A stretch of DNA of 64,000 nt. Origin: Sporosarcina sp. (GTDB lineage: Bacteria > Bacillota > Bacilli > Bacillales_A > Planococcaceae). Where the stretch lies: positions 62,001-126,000 of the forward strand of contig JAPFCR010000030.1 in the NCBI GenBank assembly GCA_026169375.1, given 5' to 3'. The position numbers were made by a program, and so were the translations under genes. A model generated the notes under the pieces. That model was not told where the DNA came from and searched no databases. It worked only from the letters and a program-made list of their open reading frames with translations. Positions 17,528-27,173 of this stretch are shown in pieces. Within the stretch, counting starts at the first letter, position 1. The number at the start of each line of letters is the position of its first letter.

Positions 17528-19734
17528 TCACACTCTTCAATGTCTGTCGCGCTTGAACGCGTATAATAAGTTGTTTTCATCCCTGAACGCCATGCTTGAA
17601 TATGCAAGTCGAGAAGTACGGAAGCACGAATTGTGTTTGGAACATAAATATTGAATGAAATCGCTTGGTCAATATGACGTTGTCTAGCCGCATTTTGTTT
17701 AACAGACCAACGCTGGTCAACAATGTATGCTGAACGTCTATAAATATCATACGTATTATGATCTAAATCTGGTGCAACTGTCGGTAGCTTGTAATCTCTT
17801 TTCTCTTCGTGGAAAAACGGTTTAAAAATCGGATCAATAGATGCCGTAGAACCAGCAATAACTGATGTTGACGAGTTCGGTGCAACCGCCATTAGATAGC
17901 CGTTACGCATTCCATTTTCCGCAACTTCAGCACGAAGTTCATTCCATTCTGCTGAATCATAGCCTTTATAATCAAAATAATGACCAGTTTGCCAATCTGA
18001 TCCTTCGAATAAAGGATAAGCACCTTTTTCTTTCGATAATTCCATAGATGCTGAAATCGTCAGATAAGCAATTTGTTCATATAATTTATCTGCTAAATCA
18101 ACAGCTTCATCTGACTCCCACTGAATATTTTTCAGTGCAAGTAGATGGTGCCATCCAAATGTTCCAAGTCCAATTCCGCGGTACCTAGAATTTGTTCTTG
18201 CTGCTTGAACAACAGGAATCTTGTTTAACTCAATTACGTTATCCAGCATACGTACTTGGATTTTAATGAGTCGCTCGAGTACATTTGCTGGTACAGCACG
18301 TCCAAGGTTGATTGATGATAAGTTACATACAACGAAGTCACCTGGTTTTGAACGTGTTACAACAATGTCATCTTCAAGTGTTACTGATTCAAACTCTGTT
18401 GCACTCATATTTTGCGCAATTTCTGAACATAGATTGGAAGAATAAATCATGCCTTCATGTTTATTTGCATTCGCACGGTTTACTTCATCACGGTAAAACA
18501 TAAATGGCGTCCCTGTTTCAAGCTGACTGCGTAGAATACGTTTCATTAATTCAATCGCAGGTACAGTTTCACGGCTCAACTCAGGATTATTTACACATTC
18601 CTCATATTTTTGTCGGAATGAACCATTTCCCCGCTCCTCATCGTAAAAGTCTTCTAGAGAATACCCCATAACTTCACGCACTTCATGCGGATCAAATAAA
18701 TGCCAATCTCCACGTTTTTCTACTTGCTCCATATATAAATCAGGTAAACAGACTCCCGTGAAAATATCATGCGCACGCATACGCTCGTCCCCGTTATTTA
18801 ATTTTAAATCGAGGAATGTGAAAATATCTTTATGAAAAACGTCTAAGTAAACTGCAATAGCACCTTGTCTTTGCCCTAACTGATCAACGCTTACCGCCGT
18901 ATTATTCAGTTGCTTTATCCACGGGAGTACTCCACTAGATGCACCTTCAAATCCGCGAATTGCTGAACCACGACTACGAACTTTCCCCATGTAAACACCA
19001 ATACCGCCGCCAAATTTCGACAAATTTGCAACTGCTGTATTGCTGTCATAAATGCCTTGTAAAGAATCATCAACTGTATCAATAAAGCAACTTGACAACT
19101 GACCATGCGGTTTTCCAGCATTTGATAATGTTGGCGTCGCAACTGTCATATATAAATTACTCGTTGCCCAGTAGGATTCCGCAATTTTTGCAAGACGATC
19201 TTCAGTCTCATCTTGCATTAATGTCATTGCAATCACTAACCAACGCTCTTGCGGTAGTTCGACTGGCTTTGTATTATAATCAACTGCGACATAACGATCC
19301 ATAAATGTTTTTAATCCGATATATGTGAAAAACTTATCTCTCTCTGGTTCAATTATTTTCCCTAATTCAACTAATTCTTCTTTTGAATACTTTTCTGTTA
19401 AAACAGACGAATATAAACCTCTTTCAACAAGGTTTTCTACATGTCCAGCGAAATTAGCATATACTTTTTCCCCACGCTGCGCTTCTTCATGACTATACAC
19501 TTCATGGAGGTAAATTCGAGAAGCTACAAACGTCCAATATGTCTCATCTTCAGCGACAAAACTAATCGTTTCAAGCACCATAGCAGCAATCCATTCACTT
19601 ACTGTCCCCTCAGGATATCTTTCCAGCCAACGGTTGCTCACTTTTAGTAAAGGTTCAATTTTCTCTTCTCCGAATTCCATTTGTAAACTGTTAATAATTT
19701 GATCGACTTTTGTTGTTTTAATTTCTGTTGTCAT
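17512..19734 (-). CDS. nrdE: Class I ribonucleotide reductase alpha subunit (NrdE-type)
   Basis: 740 aa. Catalytic subunit reducing ribonucleoside diphosphates. The expected residues are present: redox pair C216 (GQLSSC) and C470 (FVVCNLSSINLG), the thiyl-radical site N434-C436-E438 (SNLCSEI), a Tyr pair near the C-terminus (TTYYTRS) and the C-terminal dithiol CEWC. No N-terminal ATP-cone is visible, which fits class Ib, though 740 aa is longer than typical NrdE. Preceded by a roughly 430-nt leader, paired NrdR boxes and DnaA boxes. Confidence 0.95.
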   Translation of the reverse strand: MTTEIKTTKVDQIINSLQMEFGEEKIEPLLKVSNRWLERYPEGTVSEWIAAMVLETISFVAEDETYWTFVASRIYLHEVYSHEEAQRGEKVYANFAGHVENLVERGLYSSVLTEKYSKEELVELGKIIEPERDKFFTYIGLKTFMDRYVAVDYNTKPVELPQERWLVIAMTLMQDETEDRLAKIAESYWATSNLYMTVATPTLSNAGKPHGQLSSCFIDTVDDSLQGIYDSNTAVANLSKFGGGIGVYMGKVRSRGSAIRGFEGASSGVLPWIKQLNNTAVSVDQLGQRQGAIAVYLDVFHKDIFTFLDLKLNNGDERMRAHDIFTGVCLPDLYMEQVEKRGDWHLFDPHEVREVMGYSLEDFYDEERGNGSFRQKYEECVNNPELSRETVPAIELMKRILRSQLETGTPFMFYRDEVNRANANKHEGMIYSSNLCSEIAQNMSATEFESVTLEDDIVVTRSKPGDFVVCNLSSINLGRAVPANVLERLIKIQVRMLDNVIELNKIPVVQAARTNSRYRGIGLGTFGWHHLLALKNIQWESDEAVDLADKLYEQIAYLTISASMELSKEKGAYPLFEGSDWQTGHYFDYKGYDSAEWNELRAEVAENGMRNGYLMAVAPNSSTSVIAGSTASIDPIFKPFFHEEKRDYKLPTVAPDLDHNTYDIYRRSAYIVDQRWSVKQNAARQRHIDQAISFNIYVPNTIRASVLLDLHIQAWRSGMKTTYYTRSSATDIEECEWCHS

Positions 19735-20011
19735 TGATTATTCTCCCTTCCATGATGTGCGCGTTTTGGCTCATAGTCACTGCGCTCCAAATAAAGCATT
19801 CGTCTTCATTCGACAAACAAGCGCTTCATTTTCTCCCCTTGCTTCACTAAAGCACTTGAAGACGACACTATTTTACAATAAAAAATAGATTTCTTAGTGG
19901 TTTTCATTCTTTGATCAGTTTACTGAACCGACTTTGATTACTTTTTTGCATAATGAAAGAAAAAGCGAACTTCTATTTCAGTTGGAATGTTCTCTTTTCC
20001 TCGATTGTTTA

Positions 20012-20342
20012 TGATCCACAAGAAGCGTCTTGTTTCATACTTTCTTACTTATAAATATGAAATTTCTGTAAATATACTTATGATACTCACAGAACTCATC
20101 TCATTTCCTTAAAGTTATCCACACACTAATTGTGGTATCGGTTTGTGCGCAACACTATATATTGTGTGCATCACTTCTTATATACCCTAACATATTGTGT
20201 TTCAATCGTAAAGTAATCGAAAACCTATTTTCTTCTACGTAAAATTATATCCACAATACCCACACTATCCACATATTTATTTTCCACATTCATTTTCCTC
20301 CCATTACGATATTCCGAATTCTAAAAAGATAAGTTATACACA
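20012..20342 (+). promoter_or_regulatory. DnaA-box group upstream of nrdE
   Basis: Two sites match TTATNCACA exactly: TTATCCACA at 20115-20123 and TTATACACA at 20334-20342. Three more have one mismatch: 20012-20020, 20247-20255 and 20265-20273. All have the same orientation and flank the NrdR-controlled promoter. Direct DnaA control of nrd genes is known in E. coli; for this organism it is inference. Confidence 0.55.
20152..20205 (-). promoter_or_regulatory. nrdE promoter with two NrdR boxes
   Basis: Box 1 at 20152-20167 (ACACTATATATTGTGT) is a near-perfect NrdR palindrome. Box 2 at 20185-20200 (CCCTAACATATTGTGT) starts 33 bp away, the three-turn spacing usual for NrdR pairs. A minus-strand promoter TTGAAA (20200-20205), 17-bp spacer, TATAAG (20177-20182) has box 2 in its spacer. 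The rest of the 781-nt gap between nrdE and the DUF2512 gene holds the DnaA boxes, a terminator and a long leader. Confidence 0.85.
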
Positions 20343-20359
20343 ATCCATGCACACAAATA

Positions 20360-20402
20360 AAAAATTCATCTAACAAAAAAGTTTTTTGTCAGATGAATTT
20401 TT
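20360..20402 (-). terminator. Terminator after the DUF2512 gene
   Basis: A 21-bp inverted repeat with one mismatch (20360-20380 with 20382-20402), AT-rich at the tip, with T-runs on both sides, so it could act in either direction. It lies about 115 nt beyond the DUF2512 stop. Confidence 0.75.
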
Positions 20403-20515
20403 TCTGTTTTTTTGTAAAAGAAAGCACTTTCGAGTAGTAGACTTTTCCATACAATTTATACACTGCTCTCCCTACTCGTTCTGTTTTTGATTACATCGTT
20501 ACTTTTACAATAAAT

Positions 20516-21052
20516 TTAGTAAGGACGTTTCTTATTTCTTTTTCTTGATCGATGTGGGACGTATTTTTTCTTTTTCTGCTCAACTTCGCCTTCTGGATTT
20601 CCAATGTCAAATTCATTACTAAATTCCGTCCTTAAATGTTCTAGTTCAGCACGATCAAATTGCTCAGTCCCATCAAACTGATCATAAGTCGCATCGATGC
20701 TAGGGTATGCGTCTTCAAAAAGATATTTTCTTAAGAACTTATGGAAAAACGCTTCACCTAGGGCTATCAAAACTGCAGGTGTAAAGGCAGCCCACCCGAT
20801 TTGATCCACTCCTCCTAAAAGAAAAGCACTTCCAAATAAAACAACAAAAAATACAACACTAAAATCAACGATCGTCGCAATCACATTGCCATATCTCGGT
20901 AAAATAACCATATCCCCTATAAGTGATATAACTGTCACCAATATGCTTAAAAACAATATGTTCATGAAAGACATGTCGAACATCCATAAGATAACCCCTA
21001 ATACAAATAAAATCATAAAAAACTTTAAAAATAGCGGCACTGCATACTTCAC
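20516..21052 (-). CDS. DUF2512 (YndM-like) membrane protein
   Basis: 178 aa from the GTG at 21052, which has AGGAGG 9 nt upstream; an ATG eight codons earlier overlaps that site. Four hydrophobic segments fill roughly residues 5-125. A hydrophilic tail follows that is acidic and then strongly basic (KKKKYVPHRSRKRNKKRPY). The pattern matches the DUF2512/YndM family of Bacillales, of unknown function. It stands alone between terminators. Confidence 0.8.
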   Translation of the reverse strand: MKYAVPLFLKFFMILFVLGVILWMFDMSFMNILFLSILVTVISLIGDMVILPRYGNVIATIVDFSVVFFVVLFGSAFLLGGVDQIGWAAFTPAVLIALGEAFFHKFLRKYLFEDAYPSIDATYDQFDGTEQFDRAELEHLRTEFSNEFDIGNPEGEVEQKKKKYVPHRSRKRNKKRPY

Positions 21053-21181
21053 TTTTACATACCTCCTTCCTCTCATATTTTTTTAATTTACTCGCACGAC
21101 ATTATGTTGGTCTCAAAAATTATTCTTATGCATAAGACAAGTTGTTGATAAGAACAGCACTCATTTCTGTACCTACATAAA

Positions 21182-21223
21182 AAACCGTCCATCAAAGCAA
21201 ATGATTGCATTGATAAACGGTTT
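21182..21223 (-). terminator. Terminator after the LLM monooxygenase gene
   Basis: A 14-bp stem with two wobble pairs (21182-21195 with 21210-21223) followed by a T-run on the minus strand, 15 nt beyond the stop. Confidence 0.8.
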
Positions 21224-21237
21224 AAGTTTTCTATTAT

Positions 21238-22584
21238 TTATTCTATCTCAATCATTTGCGTCCCTTTTTCTTGAATATGAATTGCTGGGGGCAGTTCTAG
21301 ATGGTCCCTTAATGTATCGCCTTCGTATGCGGCTTTGAAAATTCCTCTCTTTTGTAGAATCGGTACAACTAAATCAACAAACAACTCTAACTCGCTTGGT
21401 AAATTAGCAATCAACATAAACCCGTCGATAGCTTCTTCTACATACCATTGCTCGACTAAGTCAGCCACTTGTTCTGGCGTTCCTAAAAAAGGTGTTCGTG
21501 GTGTTGCTTCCTGAATCGCAACTTCCCGTAATGTTAAATTTCCTTCAAATGCTTCTTTTTTAATTCTCTCCGTATCACTTTGAAAACTATTCTCACCTAA
21601 TGTGCCTAAGTTTGGGAAAGGCTCATCTAATACGTATTGCGAAAAGTCATGATGTTCGAACAGCCTCCCTAAAAATGCCAATGCTTCTTCAATTGTCACT
21701 AAATGGGCAAGTTCTTGATATTTTCTTTCGGCTTCTGATTCTGTATAACCAATAATCGGGCTAATCCCTTGAATAACAACAAGATCATCTTCGTCTCGCC
21801 CATTTTCAATAACCCTTTTCTTCATATCGGTATAATATCCTTTTGCTTCTTCAATTGTCGGCATAATCGCAAAAACAACATCCGCTTCTTTAGCAGAAAA
21901 TTGCTTGCCATCTTCCGAAGATCCTGCTTGAAAAATGATAGGTTCTCCTTGCTTAGAGCGACCAATGTTTAACGGTCCTTGCACAGAAAAGTGTTTCCCT
22001 TCATGATTTAAAGTATGCAGTTTTTTAGCATTTAAAAATTCACCTGTTGTTTTATTACGTGTAAATGCGTCCTCTTCCCATGAACGCCATAACCCTTTCA
22101 TCACAGTGACAAATTCATCAGCCATTTCATAACGTTCCCGGTGATTCGGATGATCTTCAATCCCTTTACTAAAATTTAAAGCTGTTTTTTCAAGCGCAGA
22201 AGTCACGACATTCCAACCCGCTCGGCCATGACTAATCATGTCGAGTGAAGCAAATTGACGTGCTGCCGAATAAGGCTCGCTATAAGTTGTTGACAATGTG
22301 CCAACAAGACCGATTTTAGATGTCACTGCCGCCAGTGCTGATAAAATGGTTAGCGGTTCAAAACGATTTAAATAATGTGGATTGGATTTTTCATTTATGT
22401 AGAGTGCATCAGCGATAAACACAAAGTCGAACTTTCCACGTTCAGAAATTTGCGCTTGTTCTGTATAAAAGTGAAAGTTTACACTGGCATCAGATGGGAT
22501 ATCTGGATGTCTCCAGTCAGATATCTTTTCCCCAACTCCGTGAATCATTGTGCCAAGTTTTAGCTGTTTTCGGACTAACATCAT
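21238..22584 (-). CDS. Flavin-dependent monooxygenase, NtaA/SnaA/DszA family (LLM class)
   Basis: 448 aa. The ATG at 22584 has GAGGGGGGAG just upstream; 35 further upstream codons lack a site. Bacterial luciferase-fold protein using FMNH2 from a separate reductase. Family signatures are FDFVFIADALYI, RFEPLTILSALAAVTSKIGLVGTLSTTYSEPY, AARQFASLDMISHGRAGWNVVTS, PIIFQAGSSEDG and AFLGTPEQVADLVEQW-like TPFLGTPEQVAD. Members attack aminopolycarboxylates, organosulfur compounds or thioether metabolites; the substrate cannot be read here. Isolated single gene. Confidence 0.88.
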   Translation of the reverse strand: MMLVRKQLKLGTMIHGVGEKISDWRHPDIPSDASVNFHFYTEQAQISERGKFDFVFIADALYINEKSNPHYLNRFEPLTILSALAAVTSKIGLVGTLSTTYSEPYSAARQFASLDMISHGRAGWNVVTSALEKTALNFSKGIEDHPNHRERYEMADEFVTVMKGLWRSWEEDAFTRNKTTGEFLNAKKLHTLNHEGKHFSVQGPLNIGRSKQGEPIIFQAGSSEDGKQFSAKEADVVFAIMPTIEEAKGYYTDMKKRVIENGRDEDDLVVIQGISPIIGYTESEAERKYQELAHLVTIEEALAFLGRLFEHHDFSQYVLDEPFPNLGTLGENSFQSDTERIKKEAFEGNLTLREVAIQEATPRTPFLGTPEQVADLVEQWYVEEAIDGFMLIANLPSELELFVDLVVPILQKRGIFKAAYEGDTLRDHLELPPAIHIQEKGTQMIEIE

Positions 22585-22691
22585 GAGCTCCCCCCTCAAT
22601 TTTTTCTCATTATAAGTATGCGTCACTCTCTTCCACCTGTCAAGACACATGTAAATAACGAAAGGTTGGAACTTTCCGCTTATCCCCAAAA

Positions 22692-22723
22692 AAACGTTGG
22701 CATCTTTTAGGATACCAACGTTT
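22692..22723 (-). terminator. Terminator after the alanine/glycine symporter gene
   Basis: A 13-bp stem with one wobble pair (22692-22704 with 22711-22723), a 6-nt loop and seven T following on the minus strand, just beyond the symporter stop. Confidence 0.85.
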
Positions 22724-22730
22724 ACGATGA

Positions 22731-24137
22731 TTATTTTCTATTGTTTTCTTCCCAACATTCCGCGCCTTTAAGACCCGGAATAGATTTTGCTTTAAAAACT
22801 GGATTGAGTCCTTGTTTTCGCTGAGCCGAAAAGTCGTCTAACACTTTAAATGCCACTTTTCCTAATAAAGCAATGACAAGTAAGTTAATGATTGCCATGA
22901 GCCCCATAAACAAATCGGCCATGCTCCAAACAATCTCTACTTGCGCCATTGCTCCGAACATCACCATCACAAGAACTAAAATGCGATAAGCAAACATCCA
23001 ACCTTTATGCGCCTTAATAAACTCAATATTTGTTTCACCATAATAATAGTTCCCTACAATCGAACTGAAAGCAAAGAATAAAATAGCAATCGCGACAAAG
23101 TAAGGTGCCCATGAGCCAACATGTACAGCCATCGACGCTTGCGTTAAAATAATCCCGTCTTGCTCTCCTGTTGTATAAAGACCAGCCAAAATAATAATAA
23201 ATGCCGTCGCAGAACAAATCATAATGGTATCAAAAAACACACCCAAACTTTGTACTAATCCTTGCTTAGCAGGGTGAGATACGTTTGCCGTTGCCGCTGC
23301 GTTCGGTACGCTTCCCATACCTGCTTCGTTTGAGAATAGACCACGACGAATTCCTTGCATCATTGCCGCGCCAATTCCTCCACCAACAACTTCACGAAGT
23401 CCAAACGCATGACTAATAATTAAATTAAACACCGCTGGAATCTCTGTAACATTTGTAACAACAATATACAATGCAATAATTAAATAGAACGTCGCCATAA
23501 TTGGAACGACTAATTCCGTCACTTTGACGACTCTTTTAATTCCACCAAAAATAATTATGCTCGTAATGAGTACTAAAACAATCCCAACAGCCCAATCTGA
23601 AAAACCAAAGACATCCATAAAAGATTGACTAATTGTGTTTGCCTGAACAGCATTAAAAATAAACCCAAAACTTAATGTTAATAAAATAGCAAATACAACG
23701 CCTAATTTACGAAGTCCAAGTGCTTTTTCCATATAATACGCTGGTCCACCTCGGAACGTATCACCATCTTTTACTTTGTATACTTGTGCAAGTGTACTCT
23801 CGATGAAAGCAGTTGCCATTCCGATAAACGCAATGACCCACATCCAAAATACCGCACCAGGTCCCCCTACACCGATTGCTAGAGCAACGCCCGTTACGTT
23901 TCCGGTTCCAACACGAGAAGCTGCACTAATCGTGAACGCTTGGAAAGGTGATACCCCGTCATTACTTTCTTTCCGCTCAAAAATTAACCGAAACATCTCT
24001 CCGAATAAACGGATTTGTACAAATTTCGTTCGAACCGTAAAATATAATCCGAGCACTAACAAAACACCGATTAATATGTATGTCCATATAAAATCATTTA
24101 ATGGTCCTACCAACCAATTCAAAAAATCCATTGCCAT
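22731..24137 (-). CDS. Alanine/glycine:cation symporter (AGCS family)
   Basis: 468 aa; ATG at 24137 with AAAGGAG at 7 nt, preferred over an ATG seven codons upstream. Na+ or H+ coupled amino-acid importer with about 10-11 helices. AGCS signatures are FQAFTISAASRVGTGNVTGVALAIGVGGPGAVFWMW (split across helix 2), FRGGPAYYMEKALG and RRGLFSNEAGMGSVPNAAA. The C-terminus is cytoplasmic (LKGAECWEENNRK). Single-gene unit ending at a strong terminator. Confidence 0.92.
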   Translation of the reverse strand: MAMDFLNWLVGPLNDFIWTYILIGVLLVLGLYFTVRTKFVQIRLFGEMFRLIFERKESNDGVSPFQAFTISAASRVGTGNVTGVALAIGVGGPGAVFWMWVIAFIGMATAFIESTLAQVYKVKDGDTFRGGPAYYMEKALGLRKLGVVFAILLTLSFGFIFNAVQANTISQSFMDVFGFSDWAVGIVLVLITSIIIFGGIKRVVKVTELVVPIMATFYLIIALYIVVTNVTEIPAVFNLIISHAFGLREVVGGGIGAAMMQGIRRGLFSNEAGMGSVPNAAATANVSHPAKQGLVQSLGVFFDTIMICSATAFIIILAGLYTTGEQDGIILTQASMAVHVGSWAPYFVAIAILFFAFSSIVGNYYYGETNIEFIKAHKGWMFAYRILVLVMVMFGAMAQVEIVWSMADLFMGLMAIINLLVIALLGKVAFKVLDDFSAQRKQGLNPVFKAKSIPGLKGAECWEENNRK

Positions 24138-24283
24138 ATAAAAACTCCTTTCCTTCAAATACTATTGTCCCAAAACTCTTAAAAATAATTTTACTAAGAA
24201 ATATCTAAAATATCAATATTGACTTTTTAAAGAAGTTCATATATAGCAACTTATCTCTATAAAATAATATTGAACAATAATAA

Positions 24284-24313
24284 AAAGATGCCTAATTTAC
24301 ATTAGACATCTTT
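24284..24313 (-). terminator. Terminator after bceB
   Basis: A 12-bp stem with one wobble pair (24284-24295 with 24302-24313) followed by TTTTTATT on the minus strand, 15 nt past the permease stop. Confidence 0.85.
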
Positions 24314-24327
24314 CTTATCATACAGTT

Positions 24328-26292
24328 TTACAAGGCTTCGGAAACTGTCTTTTTATAATAACCAACTGACAAGACGGCAAATAGTAAATAGATCAGAGCG
24401 TAAACGCCCATTGCAATTGTCGTTGGCACTGTAATATCTGACACAAACAAGAAACTCGCAGATTTAATAGCGAAAATAGAGTGGAGTAAACCAATCGCAA
24501 GCGGTAAACCAAAAACAAAAATTTGCTTTCGCACAATGCCACGCATAATTTCTTTTTTAGAAAACCCAAGTTGTCTCAATGTTTTATAACTTTGCTTCTC
24601 TTGTTCCGCTTCTGTCATCTGTTTAAAATATAAAATACTTCCTGTTGAGATTAAAAAAACAAGACCTAAAAAACCCGCAATGAAGATAAATAGACCGCTA
24701 CCTTCCAACGAATTTTCATACATAGAATAATAATCAATCCCACATGACCTGCCTTCATCGCAATTTTGTGTGTAAATGTGCGATGCTTGTGCAAGGTCAT
24801 TTTTATCTGTAATATTAAGCGCATATACAGTCTGCACAATCCATTCTTCAAATACATCTTCCATACTTTCCGGTACCATCTCTTGTTTATACTTTTCAAA
24901 GTCATTTTCATTCACAACTAATTGGGAACCGGCACTTGCATTAATGACATCACCTTCTCCGTATTTTACCGCTTTAAAAGTACGCGTTGGATTACTACTC
25001 GTCACATCGATTTCAAATGGTGTTTCAATATCTTTTACAAACTTCCCTATCAATGCATCATGATAAATGAGTGTGCCATCTGCTGGTATTTCAACAGCCA
25101 ACCCTGCTTCCTGTAATTGCGAAGCATTCACGATATAACTGTTCGCTAAAAACTGCCGTGGTCCGACAACTGCTGGAAATATGCCCTTTTCGTATACGCC
25201 TTCTACCGCAAGCAACTCAAGTTTTGTTTTCGTATAGTCAATCCCTGCTGTTGTCAATTCCGATTCAAATTGTTCCAATGAAATTGCTTCATCTGTAAGA
25301 TGTCCTTCTGCCCACTCCTCAATCATATAGTCAAAAGGCAACGCATAACGCGTTTCTTTTTCGGTCGCATAATATAAAGAATAAGCAACTGCAAGCATCG
25401 TAAGCGTCATCGCCGATAACACCGTAATTATAGTAAGTGAATTGGCGTTTCCTTTCATTCGATGCATAAGTGTCGCAAGCGATAAACTGTTCTTCAATCC
25501 AAGATGACCTTGTTTGCTAGCACGTATTTTATATAAAACCCAACCAATTGTAACGCGAAACAACAAATAAGTACCAAGAATTGTTGATGCCAGTACCGCT
25601 AGCATATTGAAAAACAACATCTCATTCAGCATTCTCCCCGATAACCAATAACCGAAAACGACGAGAGCTATCCCCAAAATTGCAACAATAGCTGATAATA
25701 TAGATTTTGGCTTCTTCGGAATTTCTCCCTTTTTATCGGCATTGAATAAATTCAACAGCGTGTTACGATAAACTGTAAACAACATTTGAATTGACGTTAA
25801 CCCAATAATCACCATGAAAACAATAATCGTTTGAACGACTGCCGTGGTTGAAAAGGATACTGAAATAACCCCATCAAAACCGATTAACTTCATGAGTAAT
25901 AGTAAAAACAAGCGTGATACTAAAATACCAACGCCAATCCCAATAAATAACGCCCCTGAACTTAACAAGACATTCTCAATCATTAAAAGACGAACAACTT
26001 TATTTTTTGACAAGCCGATTAATTGATACAGACCGATTTCCCGACTTCTTCTTTTTAAAAAGATTGCATTCGCATAAATAATGAAAATCCCTGCGATGAC
26101 GAGAAGCAATATGCCTGCTACTGCAAATGCAGAACCCATAGAACCACCCGATCTCGCGACAACCGAATCATCATGTTGTAATGTCGCAAACACAAAATAC
26201 AAAGTTACACTAAAAATAAGTGCGAAAAAATATAAATAATAATGTTTAATATTTTTCCGCATACTGCGAACGACAAGGTCAAATAGAGTCAA
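24328..26292 (-). CDS. bceB: BceB-type ABC transporter permease (antimicrobial peptide resistance)
   Basis: 654 aa from the TTG at 26292 with GGGGGTG 6 nt upstream, giving the family-typical [29 protein letters not shown] start. FtsX-domain permease with about ten membrane segments and a large extracellular loop at roughly residues 300-510 between helices 7 and 8, the part that senses peptide-lipid complexes in BceB. The final FtsX domain contains [19 protein letters not shown]. It overlaps bceA by 14 nt. The exact peptide ligand (bacitracin or others) cannot be told. Confidence 0.9.
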   Translation of the reverse strand: MTLFDLVVRSMRKNIKHYYLYFFALIFSVTLYFVFATLQHDDSVVARSGGSMGSAFAVAGILLLVIAGIFIIYANAIFLKRRSREIGLYQLIGLSKNKVVRLLMIENVLLSSGALFIGIGVGILVSRLFLLLLMKLIGFDGVISVSFSTTAVVQTIIVFMVIIGLTSIQMLFTVYRNTLLNLFNADKKGEIPKKPKSILSAIVAILGIALVVFGYWLSGRMLNEMLFFNMLAVLASTILGTYLLFRVTIGWVLYKIRASKQGHLGLKNSLSLATLMHRMKGNANSLTIITVLSAMTLTMLAVAYSLYYATEKETRYALPFDYMIEEWAEGHLTDEAISLEQFESELTTAGIDYTKTKLELLAVEGVYEKGIFPAVVGPRQFLANSYIVNASQLQEAGLAVEIPADGTLIYHDALIGKFVKDIETPFEIDVTSSNPTRTFKAVKYGEGDVINASAGSQLVVNENDFEKYKQEMVPESMEDVFEEWIVQTVYALNITDKNDLAQASHIYTQNCDEGRSCGIDYYSMYENSLEGSGLFIFIAGFLGLVFLISTGSILYFKQMTEAEQEKQSYKTLRQLGFSKKEIMRGIVRKQIFVFGLPLAIGLLHSIFAIKSASFLFVSDITVPTTIAMGVYALIYLLFAVLSVGYYKKTVSEAL

Positions 26293-27067
26293 CGCTGTCA
26301 CCCCCGAGAACACCTTGCACCTTTAAGATTTCCTGGAAAAAGGCTTGTCTCGTTTTATCTCCACGGTATAACTCCGAATAAATCATGCCGTCTTTCAAAA
26401 AGACAACTCGGCTACAATAACTTGAGGCAATTGCATCGTGCGTGACCAACATAATCGTTACACCGCGCTGCTCATTAACATCTTCCATCGTCTTTAATAA
26501 TGACGCAGCCGACTTCGAATCAAGTGCACCTGTTGGCTCATCCGCAAAAACCATCGAAGGCTCATTAATCAGTGCACGTGCCGCTGATGTACGCTGTTTT
26601 TGTCCACCTGAAACTTCATGCGGATATTTATTTGCAAGATTTGCAATCCCTAAAACTTCAGCAATTTCATTAAAACGAGTTTCCGCTTCTTTTTTCTTTA
26701 CTTTACCAAGAGAAATCGGCAGCAGAATATTTTCTTTCACCGTTAACGTATCGAGTAAATTATAATCTTGGAAAATAAAACCGAGCTTATCGCGTCTAAA
26801 TGTGGAAAGGCGTGCATCTTTCATTTTCGAAATATCGTCCCCATCAATTAAAATCGTTCCTGCTGTAGAACGGTCAATCGTTGCGAGTACATTTAAAAGC
26901 GTTGTTTTCCCCGCGCCTGAAGGTCCCATAATTCCGACAAACTCACCTTTTTGTACGTGAAGATTAATCCCTTTCAAAACTTCTTGCACGTTCCCACGTG
27001 TACCATATGACTTTTTTATATTTTGTGCATGGAGTACAGACTGTTGTTTTATGTGTTGTTCATTCAT
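26279..27067 (-). CDS. bceA: BceA-type ABC transporter ATP-binding protein
   Basis: 262 aa, ATG with AGGAGG 8 nt upstream. Walker [10 protein letters not shown] near residue 50, Q-loop in [17 protein letters not shown], signature [16 protein letters not shown], Walker [13 protein letters not shown] and switch His in LVTHDA. With BceB it removes lipid-II-cycle-binding peptides and signals to the kinase. Its promoter region contains a BceR-like box. Confidence 0.93.
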   Translation of the reverse strand: MNEQHIKQQSVLHAQNIKKSYGTRGNVQEVLKGINLHVQKGEFVGIMGPSGAGKTTLLNVLATIDRSTAGTILIDGDDISKMKDARLSTFRRDKLGFIFQDYNLLDTLTVKENILLPISLGKVKKKEAETRFNEIAEVLGIANLANKYPHEVSGGQKQRTSAARALINEPSMVFADEPTGALDSKSAASLLKTMEDVNEQRGVTIMLVTHDAIASSYCSRVVFLKDGMIYSELYRGDKTRQAFFQEILKVQGVLGGDSVDSI

Positions 27068-27159
27068 TTAAATTTCCTCCTCATTTCAATCTTGCTTCCA
27101 TCTTATCACTTGCCTAATAATCGGTCGTTCGATTGAGATGACAATGAGGCTTTCTAAAA

Positions 27160-27173
27160 TGACATTTTTGTCA
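27160..27173 (-). promoter_or_regulatory. BceR-like operator for bceAB
   Basis: TGACA-TTTT-TGTCA is a perfect 14-bp inverted repeat fitting the TNACA-N4-TGTNA pattern of BceR-group regulators. It lies about 95 nt upstream of bceA and overlaps the bceS stop codon, so bceAB probably has its own inducible promoter inside the four-gene cluster. Confidence 0.65.
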
